A stretch of DNA of 64,000 nucleotides from Candidatus Gracilibacteria bacterium CG17_big_fil_post_rev_8_21_14_2_50_48_13 (GTDB taxonomy: Bacteria > Patescibacteriota > Gracilibacteria > 1-14-2-50-48-13), in assembly GCA_002783265.1 (NCBI GenBank), contig PFFG01000009.1, forward strand, positions 248,001-312,000, read 5' to 3'. Position numbers and translations under genes: made by a program. The stretch's first letter is position 1. Each line of letters begins with the position of its first letter. The notes below the pieces were generated by a model. It was not told the DNA's origin. It was given only the letters and a program-made list of their open reading frames with translations, and ran no database searches. This document shows, piece by piece, positions 19,626 to 28,406 of the stretch.

Positions 19626-20849
19626 TTACTGTGGAAGCGTCGGCAGGGGAACGTTGCCCGAGTTTTTCATGAGGCGTGTCTTGGCGATATCTTCCACTCG
19701 GTGGATAATACCGCGCAGCTCCGTTCGTGTTACAGCAACGTTCGGGAAGAGGTACCGACCTGCTTTCGTGATGGTTGTTGAAAGAATCTTTTGTGAGATT
19801 GTGGTAGGCGCGATGGAGGAGTACCAGGCGCTTGGCGTAACATCGACGGCACTGGCAGGCTCTTTGTCCAGGCTCAGCAGGAAATAGCGAATGAGAATGG
19901 TTGCTGCTTCAATACGTGAGATGGGCTGATCAGGTTTATAGGTGTTGTCACCATACCCCATGACCCAGCCACGGTTATAGGCATAGGCAACATCTGCGTA
20001 GGCATAATGTTCAGGTGTGAGGTCGGAAAAGGGCAGGGTGCCATTATAGGCTGGTAGGTCAATACACTGACTTTCCAGGAGCAGCTGCACGAAGGCCCCA
20101 CGCGTCATGTAGGCACGAGGACATCGCAAGGGATCATTTCCACAGGTTTCCAGAATGTCGCGAAAGGCGACAATGTTCAGTACATTGCCGTTCTCGTCTG
20201 TGGGATGCTCTGCACAGAATGTCTGTAATTGTGCATCCAGGTCTGATCCTGCGGAAGGACGGAGAACGGGTGGTCGTGAGGAGTCCATCGCCTCCGTGTT
20301 GTCTGGCTGGTTTCCCTTAAGAGGCTCCGTGAGTACAGTATCGATCAGTTCCGGTATGTTTTCTTCGGAAAATCCACCACCGCCGCCTGAATAGGGTGAT
20401 GTGCTGGTCGTGCTGGGAAGAATTGCCTGCACAGCAAACTGTTGCACTCCACAGGTGCCGTAGTTTGCACAGTTGAAATTGATGGTGCCGGTAATGGGCC
20501 CCGTTGCCGTTCCATGAAAATAGCCGTTACTATTCATAGAAACACCGGAAAAGTCGATGTATCCCGTATTTTCACCCCATGCATAGCCGGAAAAGGTGTC
20601 ATTTGCTGCGCGCATAACGCCGGATAAGGTGGGCGCCATGTTAATCCAGCCAAGCTGCTGACTCCAGGCGTAGCCCGTGATGCGGTCTGAACGAACCTGA
20701 ACATCGCCGGCGGCACTGCCAAAGGAAATCCACCCAATGTTTTCTGACCAGGCATACTGATTGGTACTATCGATGTTTGTGGCTGCCTGTGCAATGCCCA
20801 CGGAGGAGAAGGCGAGCGCAAGACAGCAGAGGGCAAAAAGTCGTTTCAT
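19626..20849 (-). CDS. Exported AWSENIGWI-repeat protein with C-terminal SLH domains
   Basis: The protein has 407 residues. The signal peptide ends near residue 22 (GIAQA). Three copies of a short repeat follow (YAWSENIGWISF, YAWSQQLGWINM, YAWGENTGYIDF) at about 32-105; I associate this motif with CPR surface proteins. A Gly/Ser linker and a Pro-rich stretch lead to SLH-type repeats from about 240 to 390 (WVMGYGDNTYKPDQPISRIEA is the clearest). It lies 12 bp after the gene at 20862-21944 and is probably cotranscribed with it. Likely S-layer associated; the function of the repeats is unknown. Confidence 0.87.
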   Translation of the reverse strand: MKRLFALCCLALAFSSVGIAQAATNIDSTNQYAWSENIGWISFGSAAGDVQVRSDRITGYAWSQQLGWINMAPTLSGVMRAANDTFSGYAWGENTGYIDFSGVSMNSNGYFHGTATGPITGTINFNCANYGTCGVQQFAVQAILPSTTSTSPYSGGGGGFSEENIPELIDTVLTEPLKGNQPDNTEAMDSSRPPVLRPSAGSDLDAQLQTFCAEHPTDENGNVLNIVAFRDILETCGNDPLRCPRAYMTRGAFVQLLLESQCIDLPAYNGTLPFSDLTPEHYAYADVAYAYNRGWVMGYGDNTYKPDQPISRIEAATILIRYFLLSLDKEPASAVDVTPSAWYSSIAPTTISQKILSTTITKAGRYLFPNVAVTRTELRGIIHRVEDIAKTRLMKNSGNVPLPTLPQ

Positions 20850-20861
20850 TGAAGGAGAAAA

Positions 20862-21944
20862 TTAGTCTGTGAGGGCTGCATAGTCCCAACCTCGAGCGGC
20901 TCCATTACAGACATAGAGCCTGTTGTTCAGCGTGTCGATGCTAATACGGCCGCGTTCGTTGTCATTGTCGCAGTCTGCCAATGGAGGAGTTCCCGCATTA
21001 TTATCTTCGGCTTGGAGATATTTCCCATCGGGAATGTGGAGAGCGGATCTCGGGTTGATCACACCAATACCGACATTTCCAGCATTCTCCTGAAGCACAA
21101 GCGGACGATTAGAAGCATTGAGCAGGCTTCCTTCACTGGATACCTGAATTGCTCCATAGTCTGTTGAAGCAGTTTTTCCATAGATATTGACCACTGCATT
21201 TTGGCTGTCAGATTTCACCGAAAGATCCGCATCAGGAATAGAGGTCAGGCGACCAACCATCATACGGTCTTGCACATTGACGTATCCATTGGGCGCAATG
21301 CGCATTTTTACCGACTCAGCCCCGTTTTCGTAGGTATGGAAATCGAGACGTCCTGAATCATCGGCACCCGCGCGGCGACCCGATATATAGGCGATCTCAT
21401 TGGGGGCAACCATGCCGTTGTCCTGAATATAAAAACCAATTCCTGCACCAAAGCCATCCAGCGCATCTTGATCCGTGATATGCATGGAGTCGACTCCAGA
21501 ACGAGCACTTTGATCAAGCGATGTCGTACGTTCTCCACGAATCGGTGTATTGCCACTACGAACCGTGAGGGCATTTGTTGGAGAGGGGTTTCCAATGCCG
21601 ACATTTCCATCGGCATCAATAACGAACGGTGTGGTGTCACCGGGGGCGTCGTTGACGACAAAAGATTTTCCGGTGCCGTTATTGGTAACGGTGAGTTCTG
21701 TTGTCCCTGTTGTGGTGATGCTTGTCAGCGATGCAAGACTTGTGATGTCGTTGTTCGCGCCAGAAGCGGCGGGAGCAACGACGGTACAATTGGCACTTCC
21801 CGGAGCACATGTTGGACTCAGGGTTTCCCCAAGGTTATATGGAGTTGCGGGCGGAGCAGCAAATACCGTGCCAATAACGGCGAGACTGAGCACGCCAAAG
21901 GTGCCAAGCCGGAAGCTCATGTGGGAGGGAAACAGGTTTTTCAT
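20862..21944 (-). CDS. Exported surface protein with NVGIG-type repeats
   Basis: The protein has 360 residues with a signal peptide ending near residue 30. Just after it comes a GETLSPTCAPGSANCTV segment, a signature I associate with CPR exported proteins. Two NVGIG-x-x-P motifs (about 113 and 317) resemble beta-structured fibre proteins, in which they often precede shaft or C-terminal knob modules. The C-terminus ends in a small Cys-containing module (LYVCNGAARGWDY). There are no phage genes nearby, so a cell-surface fibre is more likely than a tail fibre. First gene of a pair with 19626-20849. Confidence 0.8.
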   Translation of the reverse strand: MKNLFPSHMSFRLGTFGVLSLAVIGTVFAAPPATPYNLGETLSPTCAPGSANCTVVAPAASGANNDITSLASLTSITTTGTTELTVTNNGTGKSFVVNDAPGDTTPFVIDADGNVGIGNPSPTNALTVRSGNTPIRGERTTSLDQSARSGVDSMHITDQDALDGFGAGIGFYIQDNGMVAPNEIAYISGRRAGADDSGRLDFHTYENGAESVKMRIAPNGYVNVQDRMMVGRLTSIPDADLSVKSDSQNAVVNIYGKTASTDYGAIQVSSEGSLLNASNRPLVLQENAGNVGIGVINPRSALHIPDGKYLQAEDNNAGTPPLADCDNDNERGRISIDTLNNRLYVCNGAARGWDYAALTD

Positions 21945-22042
21945 GGAAAATTAGTAAGAAACCATCACGAAATCATACCATGAGGTTACAGAGTTTTCAA
22001 GAGTGTTCCTAAGGACCTGTCCTCTCGGGGCGCTCAATGGGG

Positions 22043-23578
22043 TTAGTCCTTCGGGCGCATCATGGGGAAGAAGACGAGGTCGCGCAGGTTCTCCTGACCT
22101 GTGAGGAGGGTGGTGATGCGATCGACGCCCATGCCCCAACCACTGATGGGGGGCATACCATACTCCATGGCAGTGATGTAGTCTTCCTCCATTTCCATGG
22201 CTTCGCTGTCGCCCGCTTCCTTGGCGGAGGCTTGATCGACAAAGCGTTCCATCTGGTCGATAGGATCGACGAGCTCGCTATAGGCTTTGACCACCTCCCA
22301 TCCGTTGACGACGAGCTGGAACTGATCCACCGTGCGACCATCCTTGTCGGACTTGCGCGCCAGGGGCTGCATGGCCGTTGGATAGTTGAAGACAACCGTC
22401 GGATTGATAATATGCGGCCGATAGAGCTTCTTGTACACGTGGTCGAGAAGCGTTGTAAGTCCCATGAGATGAGCGCCTTCAATGGTTATGTTTCGTTTTT
22501 TGAGGTCTTCCAATACTTCCTCCGGTTTTGTGTAGGAAAGAATCGGGAATCCGTCATTTTCAAAGAGCTTGATGTAGTCTACCCGTGCCCAAGGTGTCGA
22601 GAAGTCGATGATACGCTCCTGCCCTTCTTTATCGCGAATCGGTCGCTTGCGGTCGAGCTGTAAATCTTCGAAGATATGATCAAACATGCGCTCCGTGAAG
22701 GCGATGTTGTCTTCGAAGTTCCAAAAAGCTGCGTAGTGTTCAATGTGCGTGTGCTCCGGCAGGTGAGAAGGGTCTATGCCTTCATTGCGAAATACCTTAC
22801 CAATTTCGAATATTTTTTCGTACCCTCCGACGATGAGTTTTTTGAGGGGGAGTTCGTGGGAAATACGCAGCACAAGATCAATGTCGAGGGCATCGTTGTG
22901 CGTTCTGTATGGATTTGCTGCAGCTCCCGTTGCCGTTTCCAGAAAGGTTGGCGTTTCCACTTCCATGAAGTTCTCCTTCCAGTAAAACTCGCGCAGAGAA
23001 CGGAGGAAGTTGCTGCGAAATCGAAATCGCTCACGTGTTTCTTCGTTTGCAATGAGGTCCAGGTAGCGTTGGCGATATTTTGTTTCCTTGTTTTCCAGGC
23101 CGTGGAATTTATCCGGCATCGGGCGAAGTGCCTTGCCAAGAAATGTAAACTTCGTGACGAGGAGAGTGATTTCCCCATGTTTTGTGCGGAAAAGGTCTCC
23201 CTGAACGCCCACCCAGTCGCCGAGGTGGACGCAGTCTTTTATAAAGCTATAGGTTTCTTCACCCAGCATATCCTGCATAAAAGCAAGCTGTATGCGCCCT
23301 GGCTCGTCTTGGAGAATGGCAAAACTGAGTTTCCCATGGGCTCTCTGCATCATAATACGACCAGCAAGAGCGTAGGTAGCGGGTTTTCTTGCTTTTAGAT
23401 CTTCCAAATCAAACAGCTGGTCCTCCGATACGTTGGTGCAGTCGATGGAATGATGGGTCTGCTGAAACTTTTCTGGATAGGGGTGTACTCCTCGCGCGCG
23501 AATTTCCGCAAGAGTCGCTAGGCGGTCTTCTCGTTCTTGTAGAGGGTTTACGGGAGTTGTTGGGTCTTGAGTAGTCAT
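22043..23578 (-). CDS. lysS: Lysyl-tRNA synthetase, class II
   Basis: The protein has 511 residues. An N-terminal OB-fold anticodon-binding domain (about 50-160) is followed by the class II core: motif 1 around FMEVETPTFLETATGAAANP, motif 2 KIFEIGKVFRNEGIDPSHLPEH, and motif 3 GWGMGVDRITTLLTGQENLRD. It charges tRNA-Lys with lysine. Its start lies 10 bp after the uppP stop, so the two are probably cotranscribed. No Shine-Dalgarno sequence is visible. Confidence 0.97.
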   Translation of the reverse strand: MTTQDPTTPVNPLQEREDRLATLAEIRARGVHPYPEKFQQTHHSIDCTNVSEDQLFDLEDLKARKPATYALAGRIMMQRAHGKLSFAILQDEPGRIQLAFMQDMLGEETYSFIKDCVHLGDWVGVQGDLFRTKHGEITLLVTKFTFLGKALRPMPDKFHGLENKETKYRQRYLDLIANEETRERFRFRSNFLRSLREFYWKENFMEVETPTFLETATGAAANPYRTHNDALDIDLVLRISHELPLKKLIVGGYEKIFEIGKVFRNEGIDPSHLPEHTHIEHYAAFWNFEDNIAFTERMFDHIFEDLQLDRKRPIRDKEGQERIIDFSTPWARVDYIKLFENDGFPILSYTKPEEVLEDLKKRNITIEGAHLMGLTTLLDHVYKKLYRPHIINPTVVFNYPTAMQPLARKSDKDGRTVDQFQLVVNGWEVVKAYSELVDPIDQMERFVDQASAKEAGDSEAMEMEEDYITAMEYGMPPISGWGMGVDRITTLLTGQENLRDLVFFPMMRPKD

Positions 23579-23588
23579 AAAGATGCAA

Positions 23589-24434
23589 TTAACGTACGAA
23601 GGTCATTATAAGAAGGAAAGCGGCGAGCGCAAAGCGGTAATACATGAAGGGGGCAAGCCCGTGCTTGTTGAGAAAATTCAGAAAAAACTTTATGACGAGA
23701 TAGCCAGAAATGGTAGAGGTCAGAACGCCGACGATAAAGAAAAAGATCAGCTGCTGACTCCAGACGATGGTACCAAGGTCCTTGAGTTTATAGAGGCCGG
23801 CCGCCATGGTCATGGGCGTGCCAAGGAGAAAGGCAAATCGTGCTGCATCTGCCTTTGAAAGCCCCATAACCAGACCGCCCGCTATGGTAGAGCCAGATCT
23901 GGACACTCCGGGAATGAGCGCGAAGACTTGGAAGAGGCCAACCACCAGAGCGTCCTTCCATGTGATGGTCAGGACTTCTTTTGTGAGTGTACGAGGTGTT
24001 TTGTCGAGGTAGAGAAGAAAGGCTCCTACAAGAACCAGAGCTGCAATGACAATGTAAATCGTTGTGCGCAGCATGTCGCCACTGAAGAGGGCTTCAATTT
24101 GTTTATCAAAAATCAGGCCTATGATACCGGCTGGGAGCATACCGAGCACGATGCCGAGTGTGAGTCGGCGCCAGTTTGTGGCCTCCCTTGGTGTAGCAAA
24201 GGTTTTGGGTGCCAGGAGACTTCTAGCCATGGTGAGAAAATCGTGCCAAAAGAAGGCGAGCAGCGCAATGGCCGTGCCGAGATGCAGCGAAGTATCAAAA
24301 ACAAGGGGAGTTTCGGGCCAAGAAAAAATCCATGGCACCACGGTGAGGTGGGCCGAGCTACTGACGGGTAAAAACTCCGTGAGGCCTTGGACGAGGCCAA
24401 GAATAAAGGCGTGGAGCAGTGAAAGAAAATCCAT
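23589..24434 (-). CDS. uppP: Undecaprenyl-diphosphatase
   Basis: A 281-residue polytopic membrane protein with the two BacA/UppP signatures: GLTEFLPVSSSAHL near residue 17 and PGVSRSGSTIAGGL near 170. It dephosphorylates undecaprenyl diphosphate to recycle the lipid carrier for peptidoglycan and other wall polymers. It is upstream of lysS with a 10-bp gap. It fits the cell-envelope genes elsewhere in the window. Confidence 0.95.
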   Translation of the reverse strand: MDFLSLLHAFILGLVQGLTEFLPVSSSAHLTVVPWIFSWPETPLVFDTSLHLGTAIALLAFFWHDFLTMARSLLAPKTFATPREATNWRRLTLGIVLGMLPAGIIGLIFDKQIEALFSGDMLRTTIYIVIAALVLVGAFLLYLDKTPRTLTKEVLTITWKDALVVGLFQVFALIPGVSRSGSTIAGGLVMGLSKADAARFAFLLGTPMTMAAGLYKLKDLGTIVWSQQLIFFFIVGVLTSTISGYLVIKFFLNFLNKHGLAPFMYYRFALAAFLLIMTFVR

Positions 24435-24495
24435 ACATGCGGTTCAAAAAATGCGCTGATACTTTACGTCCTGCGCTTTCGTGACGCAAGGCGAG

Positions 24496-24527
24496 CAAAA
24501 AAATAGACGCAGGCGGGACCTGCGTCT
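24496..24527 (-). terminator. Intrinsic terminator after the 63-residue ORF
   Basis: Read on the minus strand: a 9-bp stem AGACGCAGG/CCTGCGTCT (24519-24527 with 24505-24513), loop TCCCG, then seven T. Confidence 0.9.
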
Positions 24528-24556
24528 TGACGTTCTCGTGTGACCCTCAGGCGAAC

Positions 24557-24748
24557 CTAGGGCATGACACGAGAGTTCCAACGTTGATGTTTCTCGGTCT
24601 TTACAGGGGGCTTTAGTTCCTGCGTGATGTAGATTTTCACTCGTTCCTTACCATAGAAATTTTGACTTATTTCAATGTCCTCAATGTTTTCTAAATCTAC
24701 TCCTTGAATAATTTTGGTCAGGTCTCTTTTGCCAACACGGTTGCTCAT
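24557..24748 (-). CDS. Small conserved-looking protein, 63 residues, unknown function
   Basis: The ATG at 24748 is chosen over an in-frame upstream extension because a strong promoter (24787-24814) lies between them and GGAAGG precedes it. The product is a charged soluble protein starting MSNRVGKRDLTKIIQGVDL, with a central strand-rich piece (ERVKIYITQEL) and a basic tail. No domain recognised. A promoter and a terminator frame it as a single-gene unit, which supports it being real. Confidence 0.65.
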   Translation of the reverse strand: MSNRVGKRDLTKIIQGVDLENIEDIEISQNFYGKERVKIYITQELKPPVKTEKHQRWNSRVMP

Positions 24749-24786
24749 ACTTGTACCTTCCAGCTTGTTTTTTTTGGAACGCACGT

Positions 24787-24814
24787 AAAATAGACAGTTT
24801 TCAATTTCTGTCAA
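24787..24814 (-). promoter_or_regulatory. Promoter of the 63-residue ORF
   Basis: On the minus strand TTGACA (24809-24814), a 16-bp spacer, TATTTT (24787-24792). The -35 box matches consensus exactly. Confidence 0.7.
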
Positions 24815-24842
24815 CAATTCGTGGAGAAATTGTGAAAAGAAA

Positions 24843-25964
24843 CTACAAGGTTGGTTGGTCAATATTCTCGAGGGGAGCGTACCAGGTCTGGAAAATGCAA
24901 GGGGCTTTTTCAGCGACTATTTGTAGGTTTTGTAATGCATAGGGGAGAAAACATTCGGTGCCAGCCTCAAGGCGCGCAAGGTGCGTATGCTTCTGAAAAA
25001 TGTTCAAAACTCCAGATTCCACATACAGTGGGAGGCCCCGATCTTCGAGTGAGAGGTCTATTTGTGTTTGTACAGTGTATTCGTCCACATAGACTTCTGG
25101 TGTCCGAAATAGCGCTCTTGTGTGATTTCCGTTCTTGTCTGTCTGCTGTAATTCGGATCTATACAGGAGGTTTTCTGGGGTTGTTTCTCGGAGCATGTCC
25201 GCATGCTCCATCACTTCTATTGCACCTTCGAGATCCTCTTTCCCAGGACGCGGTGTTTTTCCATCTGTACGATCCCAAAGTGCAATGGTGGCATCTTTAA
25301 TATTGCCTTTGGCAATATCTTCTGCTCCAGGGGCTTTAGACCATTCACAAAGAAAAGAATTGCCGCGAATAGCATGGACAAGGCCTCCCGCCACAAGAAT
25401 GAGGGTGTTCTTGTCCATAGTAATGCTGTGCATGTATGCTTCAATTCTTTCATGTGTATAGATTTCGCGCAGTTTTTCCGCATTCATGGTTTCCTTCCAG
25501 CCAATATAGACATGGCCTTCACCTTTCCACATTTCCGGTTTCGAAGGCCGGCTCGGATGACCTGATTTTGGATGTACTTGCACAGATAATCCTCCCTTTT
25601 CTCGAGCGCTGTTGGTGTCCAGTTGCTTCATTATGCAGCCGAGGTAGGGGCCATACTGTTTGACGTGTTGGGGCCCAAGAATTGCCTCCGCGTGCTTTTC
25701 CAGAACCGCTGAAAATGCCACAGGCATGCCCTGCCAAAAGGTCAGACTGCCTTGCGTTTGATCATCGCTACAAAGCCATCGTTCGCTGACGATGCAGTTT
25801 TGCTCGTAGAGCTTTTGGATACCGGGCTCTGCCGATACGGTTTGAGGTAGGAGACGTAGAATATTTGACTCCTGCGCGGGTTTGCCCCAGGTGTATCCAG
25901 AGGCGGCATCTGGCGCTTCCGTACGTAGATTGGGTGTAAAAAACAGTATGGTCTCTTGGAACAT
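24843..25964 (-). CDS. manA: Mannose-6-phosphate isomerase, type I
   Basis: The protein has 373 residues from the ATG at 25964. A longer frame to 26045 is rejected because a promoter (25996-26024) lies within it. Cupin-type PMI signatures are SVQVHP, followed by KPEMW (zinc ligands and substrate site), and LVAGGLVHAIRG followed by LCEWSK. It interconverts fructose-6-P and mannose-6-P, the entry to GDP-mannose and mannosylated surface glycans. The segment around the first motif (HPKSGHPSRPSKPEMW) is longer than usual. It is divergent from the alarmone hydrolase gene. Confidence 0.88.
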   Translation of the reverse strand: MFQETILFFTPNLRTEAPDAASGYTWGKPAQESNILRLLPQTVSAEPGIQKLYEQNCIVSERWLCSDDQTQGSLTFWQGMPVAFSAVLEKHAEAILGPQHVKQYGPYLGCIMKQLDTNSAREKGGLSVQVHPKSGHPSRPSKPEMWKGEGHVYIGWKETMNAEKLREIYTHERIEAYMHSITMDKNTLILVAGGLVHAIRGNSFLCEWSKAPGAEDIAKGNIKDATIALWDRTDGKTPRPGKEDLEGAIEVMEHADMLRETTPENLLYRSELQQTDKNGNHTRALFRTPEVYVDEYTVQTQIDLSLEDRGLPLYVESGVLNIFQKHTHLARLEAGTECFLPYALQNLQIVAEKAPCIFQTWYAPLENIDQPTL

Positions 25965-25995
25965 AAACGTCAGAAAAAGCACATTGGATGCAAAA

Positions 25996-26024
25996 ATAGT
26001 ATTGGTGTTTGCCACAAACAGCAA
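25996..26024 (-). promoter_or_regulatory. Promoter of the mannose-6-phosphate isomerase gene
   Basis: On the minus strand TTGCTG (26019-26024), 17 bp, TACTAT (25996-26001), giving a leader of about 25 nt to the ATG at 25964. Confidence 0.6.
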
Positions 26025-26085
26025 TAATACTTGGATTTTTTCCACTTCGTGCTACATTGAAATCTAGCCACCTCACTTTTGATTT

Positions 26086-26991
26086 ATGCACCGCAAGGTT
26101 GACCGAGCTCTACGTCAAGCGTGTGATCACTATTCTCTAAAAGAGAGACGTCTTTTGAACAAGGCTGTAGACATTGCGTACCGTGCCCATGATGGTCAGG
26201 TGCGTAAATCGTCCAATAGTCCATACATCATTCACCCACTGGAGATAGCGTTGACATTGCAACAGCGTTTCGATCACCCACCACTCACCATTGCGGGACT
26301 GCTTCACGATGTGGTGGAGGACAGTGATGATTTTGATATTGATGAAATTTACGATGAGTTTGGTGAAGATATTGGCTTCATCGTGGATGCGGTGACGAAA
26401 ACGCATCTGCATTTTCATGCCACCTATGAACAGTTTGATTCGTACCTCGATAAGCTCTTTTATGGTGGGCTTCGGGATGTGCGTGTGTTTTTACTGAAGA
26501 TCGCCGATCGCGACAATAATTTGCTAACGCTTTCGAGTTTAAAAAATCACAAACAAATTCGTACCTCCTTTGAAACGCAGGCGGTATTTACACCTCTTCG
26601 GGATCTCCTAGGTTATGATCACGCGAGTTTCTCACTGCAGGATATTATGCATGCCTTTGTGCAGTTTGTAGATGATAATCATTTGCTGACACCATCAATG
26701 CTGCAGCAGTATCTCTTTGAGCAAACCTTTCGTGAGTTTAATCGCGAGACCTTTCGTGAAGTGTATAAAAACTCAGAAAACGTGGTTTGGGAGATCTATG
26801 ATCTGGAGAAATATGAAAAACTTTGCCAGCTCAAATCCTTTGAAGATGCTGTGCAGGTGCTGTCGCTCTACACAGACGGTACCAGTTTTCGTGTGACCTT
26901 TAAACTGCTCGGTGCCCATGTGCTCGAGCAAAAGGAGGTGGCTATGATGACCATGTCCTCCTTTCTCTATCAGGCGGATAACGTGCAATAA
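26086..26991 (+). CDS. HD-domain (p)ppGpp hydrolase, small alarmone hydrolase type
   Basis: The protein has 301 residues. The N-terminal half has the RelA/SpoT hydrolase pattern: AYRAHDGQVRKSSNSPYIIHPLEIA, LLHDVVEDSDD (the HD pair) and KIADRDNNLLTL. There is no synthetase or TGS domain, so it matches stand-alone hydrolases of the Mesh1/SAH kind, which remove pyrophosphate from (p)ppGpp. Residues about 180-300 form an extra domain of unknown role. Usual SAHs are about 180-200 residues, so the C-terminal addition is notable. A different substrate is possible. Confidence 0.8.
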   Translation: MHRKVDRALRQACDHYSLKERRLLNKAVDIAYRAHDGQVRKSSNSPYIIHPLEIALTLQQRFDHPPLTIAGLLHDVVEDSDDFDIDEIYDEFGEDIGFIVDAVTKTHLHFHATYEQFDSYLDKLFYGGLRDVRVFLLKIADRDNNLLTLSSLKNHKQIRTSFETQAVFTPLRDLLGYDHASFSLQDIMHAFVQFVDDNHLLTPSMLQQYLFEQTFREFNRETFREVYKNSENVVWEIYDLEKYEKLCQLKSFEDAVQVLSLYTDGTSFRVTFKLLGAHVLEQKEVAMMTMSSFLYQADNVQ

Positions 26992-27000
26992 GTGCAATAC

Positions 27001-28272
27001 CTACGAAAACAGGCGTGCGTCTTTTCCTAAGGCCTCTTCAATACGCAAGAGGCGGTTATATTTTGCAATGCGCTCGGAGCGCGAAAGGGAGCCTGTTTTG
27101 ATCTGCCCAAGGGAGAGACCGACGGCGATATCTGCGATAGTGGTGTCTTCTGTTTCACCCGATCGATGCGAAATGACTGCGCGCATATCGTGCTCACGTG
27201 CCAGGTGGATGGTCTCGATAGTCTCAGTTATGGAACCAATTTGATTTGGCTTAATGAGAATTGCATTGGCAACCCCTTTTTCTATGCCAAGTGCAAGGCG
27301 CTCCTTGTTGGTCACAAACAGGTCATCACCGACAAGTTGGATGATATCGTGGCTTGCGAGGGTCATGGAGATCCATCCATCCCAATCGTCTTCCGCGTGA
27401 GAATCTTCAATAGAAATGAGGGGATAGTCACGCAGGAGGCCCATATAGTACTCTGTGAGCTCCTGGGAAGTTAGGGATGTATTATCAATGGTGTAGCGAC
27501 CATCGGCATAAAATTCGGATGCGGCGGGGTCGAGTGCAAGTGCGATGTGATTGCGATGGCCACTTTTCTCTGCTGCTTCCATAATGAGGTCCAGCGCTTT
27601 GCGTGATGTACGCAGGGTTGGTGCAAAACCTCCTTCGTCTCCCACCGCTGTGCTATGTCCTTTTGCTGCGAGAATGTCTTTTAACGTGTGGAAGACCTCT
27701 GCACCAATGCGCAGTGCCTCGTGAAAGTTTTTAGCCCCCGTGGGAACGATCATGAATTCCTGAATAGCAAGGCCGCTGCTTGCATGTCGACCGCCATTGA
27801 TGATATTCATCATGGGCCGGGGAAGTAGTGTGGATGAAGGGTATACTTCACCGGTAATGTCCTCTGCTATATCGCGAATTCGTTCGTACAGCGGTATACC
27901 CGAGGCAATACTGCTTGCTTTCATAAGAGCCATGGAGACGGCCAGAATCGCATTCGCGCCGAGTTTTGATTTGTTTGGTGTGCCGTCTAGATGCAACATG
28001 GCGCGGTCAAGCTCCTTTTGATACAGGACATTTTGTCCAAGGAGAGCGGGCTTGATAATGGTATGAACGTTGTCTACTGCCTTCCGTACACCCTTGCCAA
28101 AAAAGCGGCTGGCGTCACCATCACGCAGCTCAAGGGCTTCGTGTGTTCCCGTGGACGCTCCAGAGGGAACTATGGCTGTTCCAATGCCCTTTGTCGTGTG
28201 GACTTCCACTTCAATGGTGGGTGTGCCCCGTGAATCAAGCACTTCCCGAGCAAGAATATTGGAAATTTTCAT
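27001..28272 (-). CDS. eno: Enolase
   Basis: A 423-residue protein from the ATG at 28272, matching the usual enolase start (MKISNILAREVLDSRGTPTIEVEV). An in-frame extension to 28338 is rejected because the promoter lies inside it. Key segments: GANAILAVS, GDEGGFAP, acidic metal ligands in LALDPAASEF, SIEDSHAEDDW and VGDDLFVTN, catalytic Lys in LIKPNQIG, and SHRSGETEDTTIADIAVGL. It converts 2-phosphoglycerate to phosphoenolpyruvate in glycolysis. Confidence 0.97.
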   Translation of the reverse strand: MKISNILAREVLDSRGTPTIEVEVHTTKGIGTAIVPSGASTGTHEALELRDGDASRFFGKGVRKAVDNVHTIIKPALLGQNVLYQKELDRAMLHLDGTPNKSKLGANAILAVSMALMKASSIASGIPLYERIRDIAEDITGEVYPSSTLLPRPMMNIINGGRHASSGLAIQEFMIVPTGAKNFHEALRIGAEVFHTLKDILAAKGHSTAVGDEGGFAPTLRTSRKALDLIMEAAEKSGHRNHIALALDPAASEFYADGRYTIDNTSLTSQELTEYYMGLLRDYPLISIEDSHAEDDWDGWISMTLASHDIIQLVGDDLFVTNKERLALGIEKGVANAILIKPNQIGSITETIETIHLAREHDMRAVISHRSGETEDTTIADIAVGLSLGQIKTGSLSRSERIAKYNRLLRIEEALGKDARLFS

Positions 28273-28300
28273 AGGGCAGGGGTCAGGAAAAATCACAGAA

Positions 28301-28329
28301 AGTATACCGGTGTTTTCCGTAATGTTCAA
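28301..28329 (-). promoter_or_regulatory. Promoter of enolase
   Basis: On the minus strand TTGAAC (28324-28329), 17 bp, TATACT (28301-28306). The predicted leader is about 22 nt with no Shine-Dalgarno sequence. Confidence 0.75.
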
Positions 28330-28406
28330 CAGTGGCAAAGATTTACCCTTGTCATAGAGATACAGTTTCCTTCATACTGGGGGCACTTTTTTGACGGATA
28401 ACTTTT

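Noticed and set aside
20862-21944. Phage tail fibre
   Set aside because: NVGIG motifs occur in tail fibres, but there is a signal peptide and no phage gene nearby.
27001-28338. Longer enolase starting at 28338
   Set aside because: A TTGAAC-17-TATACT promoter lies inside the extension, and the family start is at 28272.
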